A stretch of DNA of 38,847 nucleotides from positions 1 to 38,847 of the forward strand of contig NZ_VIFM01000086.1 in the NCBI RefSeq assembly GCF_006636215.1, read 5' to 3'. Shown piece after piece: positions 8,297-16,032 of the stretch. Under the pieces are notes generated by a model that was not told the DNA's origin, did not search any database, and saw nothing but the letters and a program-made list of their open reading frames with translations. The position numbers and the translations under genes were made by a program. Numbering within the stretch: the first letter of the stretch is position 1; each line of letters starts with the position of its first letter. Origin of the DNA: Myxococcus llanfairpwllgwyngyllgogerychwyrndrobwllllantysiliogogogochensis. GTDB lineage: Bacteria > Myxococcota > Myxococcia > Myxococcales > Myxococcaceae.

Positions 8297-9643
8297 ATGC
8301 CCCCCTGGCCCTGTCGTTTCGCGCGGGTACTGCCCCTGCTCCTCTTGTCCGTGGCTTGCGCGCCCGAACCCTCGTCCGACATGGCCGAAGCCCCTGACGA
8401 AGTCAGTGCCACGCGCGCCGCCGTCACCCTGCCGCCGTCGTATACCGACGCACTGGTGACGAACATCCCGGAGCCCACCGCGCTCGCCTTCACGCCGGAT
8501 GGGCGGCTGCTCATCACCACACAAGGGGGACAGTTGCGAGTGTTCACCGGGGGCGTGCTCTTGCCGACGCCGGCACTGAACCTCTCCGCCAGGCTGTGCA
8601 GCGATTCGGAGCGAGGCCTCCTGGGCATCGCGGTGGACCCGAACTTCATCAACACGGCCCACATCTTCCTCTATTACACGTTCAACAAGTTCAACACCTG
8701 CGGGACGAACATCCCCAACGTGCCGGTGAACCGCGTCTCGCGCTTCACGCTGTCGGATGGAAACACCATCAATCCCGCCAGCGAGGTGGTGCTGCTGGAC
8801 AACATCCCCTCCACCGCGGGCAACCACAATGGAGGGGACCTGGCCTTCGGCTCGGACGGGCGGCTCTACATCAGCGTGGGTGACGGTGGCTGCCAGCTCG
8901 GGGACCCGAGCCGCTGCGGCGGACTGAACAACACGGCGCGCAGGCTGGACGTGCTGCTGGGAAAGATTCTGCGCGTCCGCAAGGACGGCAACATGGCCCC
9001 GAACAACCCCTGGTTCGACGCGCCAGGAGCCCGACGCTGTGGCAACCCCGCGGGCGTTCCGCCAGGCACCGGCCCCTGCCAGGAAATCTACGCCACGGGC
9101 CTGCGCAACCCGTTCCGCATCGCGTTCCGTCCCGGCACGAGCAGCTTCTTCATCAACGACGTGGGCCAGAGCGTCTGGGAGGAAATCGACGAGGGCATCG
9201 AGGGCGCGGACTACGGCTGGAACACGCGGGAGGGGCACTGTGTCACCGCCTCCGCCACGAACTGTGGAGCACCTCCCGCCGGGATGACCAATCCGCTGTT
9301 CGACTACAAGCACGGCGCCAACCCCGGGGGCTCCCCCTTCCAGGGCTGCAACTCCATCACCGGGGGCGCCTTCGTGCCGCAGGGAGCATGGGCGTCCAAC
9401 GATGACGACGCGTACTTCTTCAGCGACTTCGTCTGCGGCAAGGTGTTCAAGCTGACCCAAGGCCCTGGCGGCGCCGTGACGGTGAGCGCGTTCGCCACGG
9501 GCCTGGGCAGCGGCTCCGCGGTGTCGCTGCGCTTCGGCCCCTCCAGCACCGGGACGTCGCTCTACTACACGACGTACGAGGACGGCGGAGAGGTCCGCCG
9601 CATCAACTACATCGGCACCGTCCATCAACCGCCGTCGCCGTAG
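8297..9643 (+). CDS. PQQ-type glucose/sorbosone dehydrogenase lipoprotein, short paralogue
   Basis: This 448-residue lipoprotein (MPPWPCRFARVLPLLLLSVAC) is a close tandem paralogue of the propeller part of the preceding gene. It has the same motifs (ERGLLGIAVDPNF, NHNGGDLAFG with His177, ATGLRNPFRIAF, NDVGQSVWEEIDEG) and long identical stretches. It stops (GTVHQPPSP) exactly where the longer protein enters its PKD domain, so it lacks the PKD and malectin-like modules. GGAG lies 7 bases before the ATG, matching the arrangement of the first copy. It likely catalyses the same kind of periplasmic or surface sugar oxidation but without the carbohydrate-binding tail. Whether the tail was lost here or gained by the neighbour cannot be told from this window. 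Confidence 0.88.
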   Translation: MPPWPCRFARVLPLLLLSVACAPEPSSDMAEAPDEVSATRAAVTLPPSYTDALVTNIPEPTALAFTPDGRLLITTQGGQLRVFTGGVLLPTPALNLSARLCSDSERGLLGIAVDPNFINTAHIFLYYTFNKFNTCGTNIPNVPVNRVSRFTLSDGNTINPASEVVLLDNIPSTAGNHNGGDLAFGSDGRLYISVGDGGCQLGDPSRCGGLNNTARRLDVLLGKILRVRKDGNMAPNNPWFDAPGARRCGNPAGVPPGTGPCQEIYATGLRNPFRIAFRPGTSSFFINDVGQSVWEEIDEGIEGADYGWNTREGHCVTASATNCGAPPAGMTNPLFDYKHGANPGGSPFQGCNSITGGAFVPQGAWASNDDDAYFFSDFVCGKVFKLTQGPGGAVTVSAFATGLGSGSAVSLRFGPSSTGTSLYYTTYEDGGEVRRINYIGTVHQPPSP

Positions 9644-9656
9644 TCACCGCCAGCGC

Positions 9657-9686
9657 CCCTCCACCTGCCAGGCCTCAAGTGGAGGG
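9657..9686. terminator. Bidirectional terminator between convergent genes
   Basis: CCCTCCAC (9657-9664) and GTGGAGGG (9679-9686) form a perfect 8-bp stem. It sits between the dehydrogenase gene (+) and the tetR-like gene (-) and overlaps the last codons of the latter, so it could stop transcription from both sides. Confidence 0.55.
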
Positions 9687-10304
9687 CATCAGCGCCCGGG
9701 CGAGGTGCTTGACGTAGTCGGAGCGCTCCCGCGCGGAGCGCAGCGTGTCCGGGCTGGCGATGGACAGGTGCAGCAGGCCCACGTACGTGGAATACGCCTG
9801 GAGCGCCCACGCGCGAGCGTCCCGAAGTGGCATGCCCATGGCGCGGTACAAAGACACCAGATAGTCGATGCGCCGCCGGGACACGCGCGCGAGCACCGGC
9901 TGGATGAGCGGATTCGCGGCGGCGGCGGCGATGGCCACCTCGATTCTGCCCGCGGGCTCGGGCTCGAACGTCACCACGAGCAACTGACGCAGCCGCGCCT
10001 CGGGCGTCGGCAGGGCGTCCAGGCGGGTGATGACATCCTGGGTGGCCAATTGCTCCCACCGCTCGAGCGCGGCCCGCACCAGCGCCGGGCGCCCCTTGAA
10101 GTGCCAGTAGAAGCTGCCCTTCGTCACCCCCAGCTTCCCGGCCAGGCGCTCCACCGACAGCGCATCCACGCCATCGACGAGGCTCCACAGCGCCGCGTCC
10201 GCCCAGTCCTCGGCCGTCAGCCCAGGGCCCCGGCGCCGGGCGCGAATCTCCTCGAAGGTCCGAAAGGTGGAAGGGCTCGGCGGGCGGGAAGAAGCGCGGC
10301 TCAT
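9675..10304 (-). CDS. TetR/AcrR-family transcriptional regulator
   Basis: A 209-residue regulator. The N-terminal TetR helix-turn-helix lies at about 47-71 (LSVERLAGKLGVTKGSFYWHFKGR), with the family hallmark GSFYWHF. The C-terminal part (about 80-209) is helical and would bind an unknown ligand and form the dimer. It is divergent from the DUF6463-DUF2867 gene, and a perfect 20-bp palindrome lies in the 117-base gap between them. By the usual logic of the family it represses that neighbour and probably itself. It has a 20-30 residue basic extension before the first helix, which is longer than average. Confidence 0.9.
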   Translation of the reverse strand: MSRASSRPPSPSTFRTFEEIRARRRGPGLTAEDWADAALWSLVDGVDALSVERLAGKLGVTKGSFYWHFKGRPALVRAALERWEQLATQDVITRLDALPTPEARLRQLLVVTFEPEPAGRIEVAIAAAAANPLIQPVLARVSRRRIDYLVSLYRAMGMPLRDARAWALQAYSTYVGLLHLSIASPDTLRSARERSDYVKHLARALMPST

Positions 10305-10367
10305 CGCCCCTCGAAGTCTGGCGGACCGCGCCGCTGGCGTCCAGGACCCTCTCCTTGTTACGTCTCC

Positions 10368-10387
10368 TCCATACGGTACCGTATGGA
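10368..10387. promoter_or_regulatory. 20-bp perfect palindrome, likely TetR operator
   Basis: TCCATACGGTACCGTATGGA is identical to its reverse complement over all 20 bases. It lies in the divergent gap, 64 bases from the regulator start and 35 bases before the ATG at 10422. An extra half-site CCGTATG occurs at 10397-10403. A TTGTTA at 10355-10360 could be a -35 element for the rightward gene, which would put the palindrome over the promoter. The size and position are typical of TetR operators. Confidence 0.75.
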
Positions 10388-10421
10388 CATGCGGAGCCGT
10401 ATGTCAGAGGGGAGGCCGCGC

Positions 10422-11312
10422 ATGCGAGTGACGACGGGGACGCTGCTGATGGTCGTCGGAGGGCTGCACCAGGTCGTGGGGCTGGTGCTCTACCGGGGGC
10501 CCTTGTGGGAGATGGCGAGCGCGGGAGTCCTCGCCAGCGTGCCGGAGGACATGGGCGCCCGTGCGGCGGCCTTCTGGTTCCTCGTCGCTGGCTGGGGAAT
10601 GATGCTGCTGGGTGCCCTGGCGCGCTGGGTGGAACGCGAGACGGGCCGCCCTCCCCCGGCGAGCTTCGGCTGGGGACTGCTGGGCCTCGGCGTGTTCTTG
10701 GTGGTGCCCATGCCGGTGACAGGGGGCTGGGTGCTGCTGCCGCTGGGCCTGCTCGCGCTCCGGCGGGCGCACCGCTTCGTGAAGGCGCTGCCCGGTGTGC
10801 CGCCCGAGTTCCTGGAGGGCGCCCACCACGTGGACGTGAAGACGGTGGAGTCGGAGCTCTCCCTGCGCGAGTTCGTCGCCCGGCTGATGTCGTATCAGCC
10901 CGCATGGGTGACCGCGCTGTTCACGGTGCGCGGAGTCTTCGTCCGACTGCTCGGCCTGCGCCAGGTCGGCGTACCCCAGCCCAGGCGTCTGCGCGCGGAG
11001 GACGTGCCCATGAGCCGGGGCGCCACGGCCGCCTTCTTCACCGTGCGCCACGCGGAGGAGGAGCGCGCCTGGGTGGTGGGCGCGGAGGATTCGCACCTGG
11101 ATGCGGTCCTCGCCGTCTGCGTGGAGCCCGGCCCCACCCTCCCGCGCCGCTTCCACGTCGTGACGGTGGTGCGCTACCGGAACTGGGCGGGGCCGGTGTA
11201 CTTCAACGTCATCCGGCCCTTCCATCACCTGGTCGTCGGCGCCATGGCGCGAGCGGCGGCCGGAACACTCGGCTCCGTGGCCACGTCAGGCGCTCCAACG
11301 GCGCATCGGTAG
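10422..11312 (+). CDS. Membrane protein with N-terminal DUF6463-like and C-terminal DUF2867 domains
   Basis: A 296-residue protein. The N-terminal third has about four hydrophobic helices (about 5-23, 42-62, 78-92 and 95-107) and starts like small DUF6463 membrane proteins (GTLLMVVGGLHQVVGLVLY). The part from about 125 to 285 matches the DUF2867 style (VDVKTVESELSLREFV; RHAEEERAWVVGAEDSHLDAVLAV; FHVVTVVRYRNWAGPVYFNVIRPFHHLVV). Neither domain has an established activity. The open frame runs much further upstream, antisense to the regulator, but the ATG at 10422 has GGAGG 6 bases before it and follows the operator, so it is chosen. It is probably controlled by the divergent TetR protein. Confidence 0.82.
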   Translation: MRVTTGTLLMVVGGLHQVVGLVLYRGPLWEMASAGVLASVPEDMGARAAAFWFLVAGWGMMLLGALARWVERETGRPPPASFGWGLLGLGVFLVVPMPVTGGWVLLPLGLLALRRAHRFVKALPGVPPEFLEGAHHVDVKTVESELSLREFVARLMSYQPAWVTALFTVRGVFVRLLGLRQVGVPQPRRLRAEDVPMSRGATAAFFTVRHAEEERAWVVGAEDSHLDAVLAVCVEPGPTLPRRFHVVTVVRYRNWAGPVYFNVIRPFHHLVVGAMARAAAGTLGSVATSGAPTAHR

Positions 11313-11316
11313 CAGC

Positions 11317-11334
11317 GGGACTTCGAGCCGTCCC
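11317..11334. terminator. Small hairpin between convergent genes
   Basis: GGGAC and GTCCC form a 5-bp stem with an 8-base loop in the 23-base gap between the DUF2867 gene (+) and the hydrolase gene (-). It is short, so support is weak. Confidence 0.3.
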
Positions 11335-11335
11335 C

Positions 11336-12697
11336 TCAGGGAGGCAGTCCGGCGGACAGCGCCTCGCGGATGTTGGCCGCCGTGTACTGCGTTCCCCAGA
11401 GGGCGTTCACCGCCAGGGCCACCCACTCCGCGCCGAGCACGACCCCACCCGTGGTCAGCTCGAAGAGCGCCACGCGCGGGTCCGCCAGTTCGCGCAGGCG
11501 GGGGGCCACCGCGGACATGTCCCGGCCGTAATACTGGAGGACGCGCACCTCCCACAGCCAGGCCACCAGCGTGTCCTGCACGAAGGGGACGAAGAGCACC
11601 TGTGAAGGGCCCCCCAGATTCGTCAGCAGATGCCCCAGCGTCACCGTGTTGACCGCGTGGCCGTACTGGCCCACCAGCAGCCCGTGGTCCAGCCCTCGCG
11701 TGTTCCAGTCCGGCGCGTCCAGGTGCAAGAGGTACAGCGCCGTCAGGCTGGGGCCGACGAGGGATGCCAGCGTCTGCGTCTGCTCCACTGGCACGAGCGT
11801 GTCCCAGTCCTCGTGGATGACGAGGAACGGCGTGGAGAGCTTCGGTGCCAGGTGCTCGCGCGTCCACCGGCTGTAGTCCGCCCCCGCCGTGCCTGGAGCG
11901 CCTCCCGTGGTGGCGTTGATGCGGCGCAGGTAGGGCTCGAAGAAAGTGGCGTACTGGTTGCGCACCACCGGGTCCGACACCCGCGCGGGGATGACGGACG
12001 TGAGGTATTCGTACTGGCGCGCGAAGTCGGACAGCGGGAAGAGCGCCACGCCCACCTTGGGCCGCGCCTCCACCGGAGCATCCGCCGCGGCGTAGAGCGC
12101 CTCGAAGCCGCCCCATGAGCCGCCATGGACACCGATGCGCGAGCGGTCCACGCCGGGGGCCTGCGCGAGAAAGCGCATGCCCGCGTGCATGTCGTCCCGG
12201 TCGTTCTGGATGTCCCCGCCCGCATAGAAGCGACCGAAGACGTTGAGCACGCCGAAGTCGTGGAACAGATAGAAGAACGACTCCGCGGCGATGAACTCAG
12301 GCGGGCTGATGGAGAAAGCGATGGCGGACGAACCCGCGTGGTGGTGGGGCTCGCTGTCGTCTGGATGGATGCCCGGCCCTCGCAGGGCCCACTTCTGGTC
12401 CACCACCTCGCCCGTCCACGTGATTCCGTCATAGGGACGGGTGAGCATCATCGTGGGCCACAAGCCCGGGTTCCGGGGCGGGAACCACTGGGCATAGGTG
12501 GGCGCCTTGCCGGCCTCCTGGAGCCGCAGCAAGTGGTACTGCCAGAGCTGACCTCCAGCCTCCGCCTGCCCGGACCCCAGCACCGTCACCGACAAGGCGG
12601 GATTCGCGAGCTCGGTGGTGTCGGGAGACACGCCCTCGACGTCCGAGGCGGAGGCGGAGCATCCCAGGAGGGCCAGTGCGAGCAGTATCGTGCGCAT
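11336..12697 (-). CDS. Alpha/beta-hydrolase lipoprotein (prolyl oligopeptidase-like)
   Basis: A 453-residue lipoprotein (MRTILLALALLGC, Cys13). It has a serine-hydrolase fold: the nucleophile elbow GGSWGG with Ser194 is the form seen in acyl-aminoacyl peptidases and related prolyl oligopeptidase-like enzymes. A candidate acid is Asp297 or Asp299 (IHEDWDTLVP) and a candidate base is His338 or His347. It probably cleaves peptides or esters at the cell surface; the substrate is unknown. The frame extends upstream through a hairpin, but the ATG at 12697 begins the signal peptide and follows GGAGG closely (2 bases, short). Its start is only 36 bases from the terminator of the Cys-rich gene, so its promoter must overlap that region or it depends on readthrough. 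Confidence 0.82.
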   Translation of the reverse strand: MRTILLALALLGCSASASDVEGVSPDTTELANPALSVTVLGSGQAEAGGQLWQYHLLRLQEAGKAPTYAQWFPPRNPGLWPTMMLTRPYDGITWTGEVVDQKWALRGPGIHPDDSEPHHHAGSSAIAFSISPPEFIAAESFFYLFHDFGVLNVFGRFYAGGDIQNDRDDMHAGMRFLAQAPGVDRSRIGVHGGSWGGFEALYAAADAPVEARPKVGVALFPLSDFARQYEYLTSVIPARVSDPVVRNQYATFFEPYLRRINATTGGAPGTAGADYSRWTREHLAPKLSTPFLVIHEDWDTLVPVEQTQTLASLVGPSLTALYLLHLDAPDWNTRGLDHGLLVGQYGHAVNTVTLGHLLTNLGGPSQVLFVPFVQDTLVAWLWEVRVLQYYGRDMSAVAPRLRELADPRVALFELTTGGVVLGAEWVALAVNALWGTQYTAANIREALSAGLPP

Positions 12698-12721
12698 GTC
12701 CTCCAAGACACCGCGCTCGGA

Positions 12722-12761
12722 CTTTTCTGAAAAGGGTCCGCGGCGATTTCGTCGCGGACCC
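12722..12761 (-). terminator. Intrinsic terminator of the Cys-rich protein gene
   Basis: On the minus strand GGGTCCGCG and CGCGGACCC (12734-12761) form a 9-bp stem, extended by a further pairable CGA/TCG, followed at once by TTTT. The T-run is part of a second small palindrome, CTTTTC-T-GAAAAG (12722-12734). This is the best classical rho-independent terminator in the window. Confidence 0.75.
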
Positions 12762-12825
12762 GACAGCGGACCCAGGCGCCCTGAGAAGCCACGCAAGGCG
12801 CCTCCCGAAGGCCCCCCTCAGCGCG

Positions 12826-13203
12826 TCAGAAGTAGCAGGTGCTGTCGGCGCCGCAGAAGCCCTGAGCGTTGTTGCACACGCACTGGGAATCCTCGGAGCA
12901 GAACTGCTGGTGGCAGAGAGGGCCACCACCACCGCCACCCCCGCTCGGATACGTGTACTCGCACGCACTTTCGACACAGGCCGCCGTCCGCGCGTTCGGA
13001 CACGCCTCCCAGCAATCACTCACGTCGGAACAGAAGGACTGGTGGCAGATGGCGAGCGAGGCACGCTCCGCCTCCTGCTCACCGCCGATGCAGACGGCCT
13101 CCTCCGTGGATTCCGCGTGGGCGGGCAGCGCGGAGAAGATTCCCGCGAAGAGGGCGAGAAGGGCCGCGACACTCCACGGCAGGTGCTTGCGAAGTGACAC
13201 CAT
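12826..13203 (-). CDS. Small secreted Cys-rich protein with repeated CHQxFC motif
   Basis: A 125-residue exported protein with a Sec signal (cut predicted after AHA, residue 30) and 13 Cys in the 95 mature residues. Two halves share the motif C-H-Q-x-F-C-S-x3-S-x-C (Cys53/58/64 and Cys97/102/108), separated by a seven-Gly run (about 88-94). The spacing suggests disulphide-bonded knots. I do not recognise a named family; such small disulphide-rich secreted proteins are common in myxobacteria. AGGAG lies 7 bases before the ATG. A strong terminator follows, so it is likely transcribed alone. Confidence 0.75.
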   Translation of the reverse strand: MVSLRKHLPWSVAALLALFAGIFSALPAHAESTEEAVCIGGEQEAERASLAICHQSFCSDVSDCWEACPNARTAACVESACEYTYPSGGGGGGGPLCHQQFCSEDSQCVCNNAQGFCGADSTCYF

Positions 13204-13290
13204 GAGGATGCTCCTTTCGACTCACACACAGGCCGCGCGGCATTGCGCGGACCTGGATACAGTCTACAGGAGCAACTCGATTGCACTCCA

Positions 13291-13313
13291 GGCGCGCTTC
13301 CCCGTCACGCGCC
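13291..13313 (-). terminator. Weak inverted repeat after the asparaginase gene
   Basis: GGCGCG and CGCGCC form a 6-bp stem with an 11-base loop, 23 bases after the end of the minus-strand peptidase gene. There is no T-tract. Confidence 0.35.
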
Positions 13314-13335
13314 CACCCAGACCGACAACGGCGGC

Positions 13336-14460
13336 CTACTTCGACGCGGGAGGCGCCGGGTCCTTGAAGATGGCCACATGCGGCTGGCCGTCCTGTCCCA
13401 CATAACCCCGGTACATGCCCGACGAGTTGAAGGGCATGGCCACGTTGCCTTCGCGGTCCATGGCGATGACTCCGCCTTCGCCTCCAGCCTTCACCAGCAC
13501 GTCATGGACGACGACGTTGGCGGCCTCGGGCAGCGGGAGTTCCTGGTACTCGACGCGCGCGCAGATGTCGCGCGCCACCGTGTAGCGGATGAAGAACTCA
13601 CCATGGCCGGTGGCGGAGACCGCGCAGCGCGGGTCCGCGTAGGTGCCTGCGCCGATGATGGGGGCGTCGCCCACGCGGCCGTAGCGCTTGTTCGTCATGC
13701 CTCCGGTGGACGTGCCCGCCGCGAGGTTGCCGGCCTGGTCCAGCGCCACCGCGCCCACGGTGCCGAACTTGTGGTCGCCCGTCACCGGGTCGTAGCCGGG
13801 ACGCAGCGACGACGAGGGCTGTCCCGGAGCGGGCGTGGCGCGCTCCTTCTCCAGCGCGCGCTGGAGGCTCTGCCATCGCTCCTCCGTGAAGAAGTACTTC
13901 GCGTCGACCAGCTCCACGCCCTGGGCCTTCGCGAAGGACTCCGCGCCCTCTCCAATCATCATCACGTGTGGCGACTTCTCCATCACCCGGCGCGCCAGCT
14001 CGATGGGGTTCTTCACGTGCCGCAGGCCCGCCACCGCGCCCGCCGCGCGCGTCGTTCCGTCCATGATGGCGGCGTCCAGCTCGTTGATGCCGTCATGGTT
14101 GAAGACCGCGCCCTTGCCCGCGTTGAAGTGGGGCGAGTCTTCCAGGATGCGGATGGCCGCCGTCACCGCGTCCAGGCTGCTGCCGCCCTGAGCAAGGACC
14201 GAGTGCCCGGCCTGGAGTGCCTGCTGGAGCACGGCGCGAACCTCGGCCTCGCGCTCCGCGGAGAGATTCTCCCGGGAGATGACTCCCGCGCCTCCGTGGA
14301 TGACCAGACCCCAGCGCGGCTTGCGAGCAGCGGAGCCTTCCTGGGTGAGCCGGGCGTCATCGACGCGCGCGGACTCCGCGCTGGTGCAGCCCATGGGGAT
14401 GAGGAGCAGCGCGGTCCCCGCGACGAGGCTCCGGGGAAGAGAAGGGAGCGAAGCGAACAT
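13336..14460 (-). CDS. Isoaspartyl peptidase/L-asparaginase (Ntn hydrolase) lipoprotein
   Basis: A 374-residue member of the plant-type asparaginase family, which hydrolyses isoaspartyl dipeptides and asparagine. It begins with WGLVIHGGAG (about 50-59). The autocleavage site and nucleophile are at HKFGTVGAVALD (Thr234), followed by the substrate loop GTSTGGMTNKRYGRVGD. The N-terminus is a lipoprotein signal (IPMGC, Cys25), unlike the cytoplasmic E. coli IaaA, so this enzyme acts outside the cytoplasm. The linker before Thr234 (about 190-228) is Pro/Ser-rich, as in the processed precursor. The ATG at 14460 has GGAGG 7 bases upstream; the longer open frame has no such support. Confidence 0.9.
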   Translation of the reverse strand: MFASLPSLPRSLVAGTALLLIPMGCTSAESARVDDARLTQEGSAARKPRWGLVIHGGAGVISRENLSAEREAEVRAVLQQALQAGHSVLAQGGSSLDAVTAAIRILEDSPHFNAGKGAVFNHDGINELDAAIMDGTTRAAGAVAGLRHVKNPIELARRVMEKSPHVMMIGEGAESFAKAQGVELVDAKYFFTEERWQSLQRALEKERATPAPGQPSSSLRPGYDPVTGDHKFGTVGAVALDQAGNLAAGTSTGGMTNKRYGRVGDAPIIGAGTYADPRCAVSATGHGEFFIRYTVARDICARVEYQELPLPEAANVVVHDVLVKAGGEGGVIAMDREGNVAMPFNSSGMYRGYVGQDGQPHVAIFKDPAPPASK

Positions 14461-14509
14461 TCGGCGACCTCCAGCGGCAGCCGGGAGACGAGGCGTGTGT
14501 GGCACCAAC

Positions 14510-14537
14510 ACCCGACGTCCCGGACAGGGTGTCGGGT
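14510..14537. promoter_or_regulatory. Inverted repeat in divergent gap
   Basis: ACCCGAC and GTCGGGT form 7-bp perfect arms around a 14-base middle that itself contains GTCCCGGAC. It lies between the divergent asparaginase (-) and PfpI (+) genes, so it may be an operator, but no regulator is nearby. Confidence 0.3.
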
Positions 14538-14656
14538 CGGTAGCACGGCGACCCGGGAGGCACAACGGCGCCTGCCCGCCTGCCTGCTCCATCCCGTCAT
14601 GCAGGGACGCACCACCATGCACAGAGTCCGGAGCGTCCAGGGGACAGGAGCGCGCG

Positions 14657-15355
14657 ATGAAGAAGCTGAAGGGCTTGCGGGTGGCGGTGCTGGCGACGAG
14701 CGGCTTCGAGCAGGTGGAGCTGACGCGGCCAGTCAAGAAGCTGGAGCGCCAGGGCGCGGAGGTGACCCTCGTGTCGCTCCTGCCCGGCCACATCCGAGGC
14801 ATGAACCACATGCTCCCCGGCAAGAAGGTCCGCGTGGACGCGACGCTGAAGGACGTGAAGGCGGCGGACTTCGACGCGGTGCTCCTGCCCGGAGGTCTCA
14901 TCAACCCGGACACGCTGCGGCAGAGCGCGCTCGCGAAGGACTTCATCCACGACGCGGATTCGCTCAACCTGCCCATCGCCATCATCTGTCACGCGCCGTG
15001 GCTGCTCATCTCGGCGGGGCTCACCGAGGGGCGCACGCTCACCTCGTGGCCCGGCATCCGCGACGACGTGAAGAACTCCGGCGCGCAGTGGCGCGACGAG
15101 GCGATGGTGCGCGACGACAACTGGGTCTCCAGCCGGGGGCCGCAAGACCTGCCCCTCTTCGAGCGCGCCATGGTGGAGCTGTTCGAGGAGAAGATGCCGG
15201 AGGTGCGCGAGCGCATCCGCCACGCCGGGGAGCACCCCGCGCCCGCGCGCTACCATGCTCCGACGGAGCCGACGCGCCGCTGGCCCCGGCTGCTCGCGGG
15301 GAGCCTCGCCACGGCGGCCTTGAGCTTCGGCGTCCGCAGGCTCGCGTCACGCTGA
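14657..15355 (+). CDS. PfpI/DJ-1 family protein (type 1 glutamine amidotransferase-like)
   Basis: A 232-residue protein with the PfpI fold. It has Glu18 in GFEQVEL, the nucleophile elbow AIICHAPWLL with Cys111 followed by His112, and the LLPGG loop at 76-80. Family members act as proteases, glyoxalases or protein deglycases under stress; which applies cannot be told here. The conserved domain ends near residue 185, and the remaining 45 residues end in a short hydrophobic stretch (LLAGSLATAALSFGV) that could touch the membrane, which is unusual for the family. GGAG lies 6 bases before the ATG. It is convergent with the suf operon. Confidence 0.88.
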   Translation: MKKLKGLRVAVLATSGFEQVELTRPVKKLERQGAEVTLVSLLPGHIRGMNHMLPGKKVRVDATLKDVKAADFDAVLLPGGLINPDTLRQSALAKDFIHDADSLNLPIAIICHAPWLLISAGLTEGRTLTSWPGIRDDVKNSGAQWRDEAMVRDDNWVSSRGPQDLPLFERAMVELFEEKMPEVRERIRHAGEHPAPARYHAPTEPTRRWPRLLAGSLATAALSFGVRRLASR

Positions 15356-15406
15356 CGCGCCTCATGCACAGCGGGGACCTCACGAGGGTACCCCGGGCGC
15401 ACGCCT

Positions 15407-15432
15407 GAGCCGCGTGCGGGGGCACACGGCTC
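15407..15432. terminator. Bidirectional terminator between pfpI-like gene and suf operon
   Basis: GAGCCGCGTGC and GCACACGGCTC pair over 10 of 11 positions with a GGGG loop. It sits between two convergent transcription units (ends at 15355 and 15472). Confidence 0.55.
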
Positions 15433-15471
15433 GGCGACGACGACTTCACACGCGCACAGCCGCTCCGCGCG

Positions 15472-16014
15472 TCACATCCAGCCGAGCTGGAGCCGCGCCA
15501 CGTCCGTCATCCGGCCCTGGTCCCAGGGCGGGTCCCAGACCAGCTCGACGTTGGCTTCCTTCACACCCGGCACCGAGCCCACCTTGGTGCGCACGTCGTC
15601 CACCAACACCGGGCCCATGCCACAGCCGGGCGCCGTCAGGGTCATCTGGATGTCCACGCGCTGACCGCCTTCCGGCAGCGGCTCCGCCTTGCACGCGTAC
15701 ACCAGGCCCAGCTCCACGATGTTCACCGGAATCTCCGGGTCATACACCGTGCGCAGTTGCTCCCAGACCTGCTCCTCGTGGAAGGCACTGGCGTCCCCGG
15801 CGGCCTTCTCCTGCGGCGCATACTCCGCGCCCAGCGCCGCGCCGTCCTTCTCGTCGATGCGGAAGAGCTGCCCGTAGGGGTCCTGCACCGTGATGTTGCC
15901 GCCCAGGGTCTGCATCACCCGCAGCTCCGCGCCCTCCGGCAGCACCACCCTGTCACCACTGGGAATGATGGTCGCGGGAACCTCCCGCTCCAACATCGCC
16001 GTCACGCCTCGCAT
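15472..16014 (-). CDS. sufT: SufT, Fe-S cluster assembly/carrier protein (DUF59/MIP18 domain)
   Basis: A 180-residue protein. Its C-terminal DUF59 domain (about 80-175) has the DPEIPVNIVELGLVY start and the TAPGCGMGP loop, whose Cys is the conserved one. The N-terminal 75 residues form the extra beta domain typical of SufT. The protein helps Fe-S protein maturation. It is the last gene of the suf operon, 18 bases after sufU, with GGAGG 9 bases before its ATG. An internal Met at residue 7 is a less likely start. Confidence 0.92.
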   Translation of the reverse strand: MRGVTAMLEREVPATIIPSGDRVVLPEGAELRVMQTLGGNITVQDPYGQLFRIDEKDGAALGAEYAPQEKAAGDASAFHEEQVWEQLRTVYDPEIPVNIVELGLVYACKAEPLPEGGQRVDIQMTLTAPGCGMGPVLVDDVRTKVGSVPGVKEANVELVWDPPWDQGRMTDVARLQLGWM

Positions 16015-16032
16015 GGTCCGCTTCCTCCTTCC

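Noticed and set aside
9705..10421. Upstream extension of the DUF6463-DUF2867 frame
   Set aside because: The extension is antisense to the TetR gene and would pass through the operator; the ATG at 10422 has a strong ribosome site.
13243..15408. 721-codon plus-strand open frame
   Set aside because: It covers the antisense of the asparaginase gene and then the wrong frame of the PfpI gene, and shows no protein family features.
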